Assembly: GCA_025345505.1 (NCBI GenBank)
Contig: JANVCC010000077.1
Span: forward strand, 550,031 to 614,030
From: Todiramphus chloris collaris
Lineage: Eukaryota > Chordata > Aves > Coraciiformes > Alcedinidae
DNA: 64,000 nucleotides
Reading direction: 5' to 3'
The position numbers were made by a program, and so were the translations under genes. Positions 61,701-64,000 of the stretch are shown here, piece by piece. Numbering within the stretch: position 1 is the first letter of the stretch; each line of letters begins with the position of its first letter. The notes under the pieces are model-generated. The model did no database searches and was not told the DNA's origin. It saw nothing but the letters and a program-made list of their open reading frames with translations.

Positions 61701-64000
61701 CCAAAAGATGTTTTCTGCTAGCATCACTCCCCTGAATTGGTTCCTCTGGGCAAAAGGGGGCCTTCAGCCCTCATGTGCTTTTGCTCCCCTTGAGAGTGCA
61801 AGCTCAGTTTGATAGTCACAACGCCACAGTCCAAAAGACTGGCCTATTGCAGAACCAAGAAACAAGAGGGGAAAGTGAATTACTTAAGCAATTTTTACTG
61901 CCAAAGGCACTAGTTCAAACCACAAGCTTTATTTTTTTCTGACCACCACGTTGTGTGGTATTAGAATGACTTTTCAGGGAGTGATGCTAACGTAGAATCC
62001 CACACACCTCAGATTCACTTTCAAAACTAAATATGACCGGGCATTTCTGAAGTAGCAAGAAGGGCTTTCCCGCACTCTGCTTCCCCATATTTATCTATCA
62101 GTTTTTATTACAGGAACAAACCGCTGAAAGACTTTTACAAACAGCCAAGGCCAAACAGAATGCTGCATCACTTAACACATCAACTTCCAAATCTCAAGGA
62201 ATGTTGTCAAAACTCACTCCAAAAGACAGCAGAAATGCATCTGGGGCAAGGGATTAAGATCACATCATTTCAGCTGAACAGCCTGGTTTAGTGCAATAAA
62301 CCTTTTATAATTATATGAAAAAAATTTAAAAATATATTTAAAAAATGGTACCACCACATTTACACAACCCAACAATTTATGCAAGACTCACACTAGGAAC
62401 AGGGCAGGTCCTGAGATCTCATAAAGCTGATCAATTCGAGGCTGAAACTATTTATGACATAGTGTCATCAAGATAAAAGCCACATAGCAGTTACACTTTG
62501 GACTTTTCTTTTTTAAATAGTTTTGTACTTTAGCTCCAAAAAAATCCCCGTCAACTCTGTGCCTAAAAGTGTTCACTGTATCTTTTGTTAAACACACACA
62601 AGAGGGACTTTCACAGGTGGAAAGCTTTTGAAGGAACGTAAATCAAATTTAAGCATGAGGAAGACAAGTGGAAGGGACAGAGGAGAAAGCAGCTTCTCCA
62701 GGAGCTAGCAATTTAAACGGCTTTAGGGAAGTGGAACAGGGTGTGTATAAATGGGGGTGGCAGGAGTGTTTGTTTTAAGTTTTAGCACTTAAGGTTGCTA
62801 AGAAATCTAATAACGTAGTGTTATCCTTGAGCCTGTAGATAACACAGCCTCCTCTAGCTATCCAAGATTTTCCCAAAGAGCAGTATAACGAACTGACACA
62901 ATTCCTGCATTTCACCCCAACACAAGAGCTTCAACAGCAGCTCTGAAACTGTCCCTTTTTTTTCCCCTCCACATTTACTTCTCCCAGCTATCTGGTTAAA
63001 CTCTGAGCAGCAGGACAGCTCCACTAGAGAACTCCAGGACCCAACGACGAAGCAGCAGGGACCCAGAGGATGACTTGCTTCAAGTAGGGAGTTCAGAAAG
63101 GACTAGAACAGGTGATCCCCAGCAGCCAAGGCAAGAAGAAATGAGAAAAGGACAGAGAAGTGAAATAAATTGGATTCAAGCAGAGGTGGAAGACAGCAAA
63201 ATATTTCTAACATAACAAAGCTAGAATCAAAATAAGCCCCCATAAACTGAACCTAGAAGCATCAATAATTGATTGCCAAGAACACCCAGCACTTCCCTGT
63301 AGAGGCTGAGTTTCTCTTCTATGTATTGCTCTTGAATTGCTTTAAGCTTAAAACAAGTTAATTGCTTGTATTAATCTGGAGTTAACGAGCATTTAGTGCA
63401 CACTTTTATATTAGAGAAATTTAAACATTTAGCCAAAAATATATATGGCAGCAATTAGAACTCCTGGTGTAACCAAAAATGGTGTTTCAAATCCCCGATA
63501 ATGAACTAGGATGCTGAGCTAACTGACAATAAGAGGTTTAACTCTGCACACGAGGAACTAAAGTGAATCTGTGAACGTTATTACAGATTACCTACGCTGA
63601 GCGGTTGCTGGCAGATTATGGCCATATTTGCATATTTAAAAATAAGATGAGGATTTGTGCTCAGTTAAAAGCAGGAGGCCAAACAAGAAGAGACACACCA
63701 GTGTTCTGGTTAGAGGTTTTTAAGATTACTCTGGAAGTTCATAGTCTACTGCTGTTAAACCTATTTTACTCTCTTTGCAGACACCCACCGAATTGCTGGC
63801 CTAGGGCTGTCGTTTATGTGTATTCTGGGACCCTCAGAAGAGGCCTCAATTTCTCACTAGGGAAAGGGAAAAAGGCAAAGTCTGTATTTTGAATGCAGAG
63901 TTACTCCAGAGCAAAGGGTGTCAGAGGCTTCTTTTTCAAAAAACCCAAATATTCCACTGAAGGAAGCCTGCATAACAACAAACGCGCACAAGAGAGGAGA

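Larger units (their letters stand above)
33509..64000 (-). other. LCOR: 5' LCOR intron, no exon recognised
   Basis: About 30.5 kb of AT-rich sequence carries no supported coding exon on either strand. There is no CpG-dense stretch that would suggest the promoter or the first coding exon. Contents that can be named are two ancient CR1 remnants (38402-38840 and 47070-47325), a short younger CR1 (58653-58766), G-runs followed by an A/C tract (47722-47800), C/A tracts near 42862-42902 and 52130-52225, a 16-bp AT palindrome at 37166-37181, poly(T)/poly(A) runs (51008-51023, 51726-51743, 52553-52571, 60717-60738) and a TTTC-rich tract near 48952-48982. Open frames of 60-124 codons here look like chance. 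Confidence 0.75.

Overview
The window is vertebrate, almost certainly avian, nuclear DNA. It is AT-rich, intron-dominated and nearly free of long open reading frames. Its only clear transposons are 5'-truncated CR1 LINEs ending in the ATTCTATG-type 3' repeat typical of birds, plus worn fragments of older amniote CR1s. No bacterial-style operon, CRISPR array, tRNA or rRNA was seen. The species cannot be decided from what is visible.

One gene explains the coding content: LCOR (ligand-dependent nuclear receptor corepressor), on the minus strand. Six coding exons were placed from splice sites and unbroken reading phase: 33443-33508, 32946-33025, 22794-22926, 17967-18254, 14990-15083, and the terminal exon whose coding part is 11121-12090. 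All introns are GT-AG. Reading from the internal ATG at 18202-18204, the joined frame gives exactly 433 residues, the length of the classical LCOR protein. It carries an LXXLL nuclear-receptor box, two CtBP-binding motifs, basic nuclear-localisation stretches, a Pipsqueak-type helix-turn-helix domain and a terminal VKIE SUMO consensus. The three upstream exons encode the N-terminal extension of the long isoforms, including a cysteine cluster. The first coding exon must lie beyond base 64000.

Layout: 1-2399 lies downstream of the inferred poly(A) site and may belong to the intron leading to the distal exon of the PRC2-associated LCOR isoform, which is not in the window. 2400-11120 is an inferred 8.7-kb 3' UTR. 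11121-33508 is the exon/intron body, with a sense-oriented CR1 at about 27186-27673. 33509-64000 is about 30 kb of intron with two ancient plus-strand CR1 remnants, one short plus-strand CR1 at 58653-58766 and many simple-sequence patches.

No new multi-gene system was found. The points most worth a second look are a pre-miRNA-like hairpin near 28570, a strong cryptic acceptor in the 417-nt intron, the in-frame skippability of the NR-box exon, a GC-rich hairpin in the 3' UTR, and widespread A/C-only tracts.
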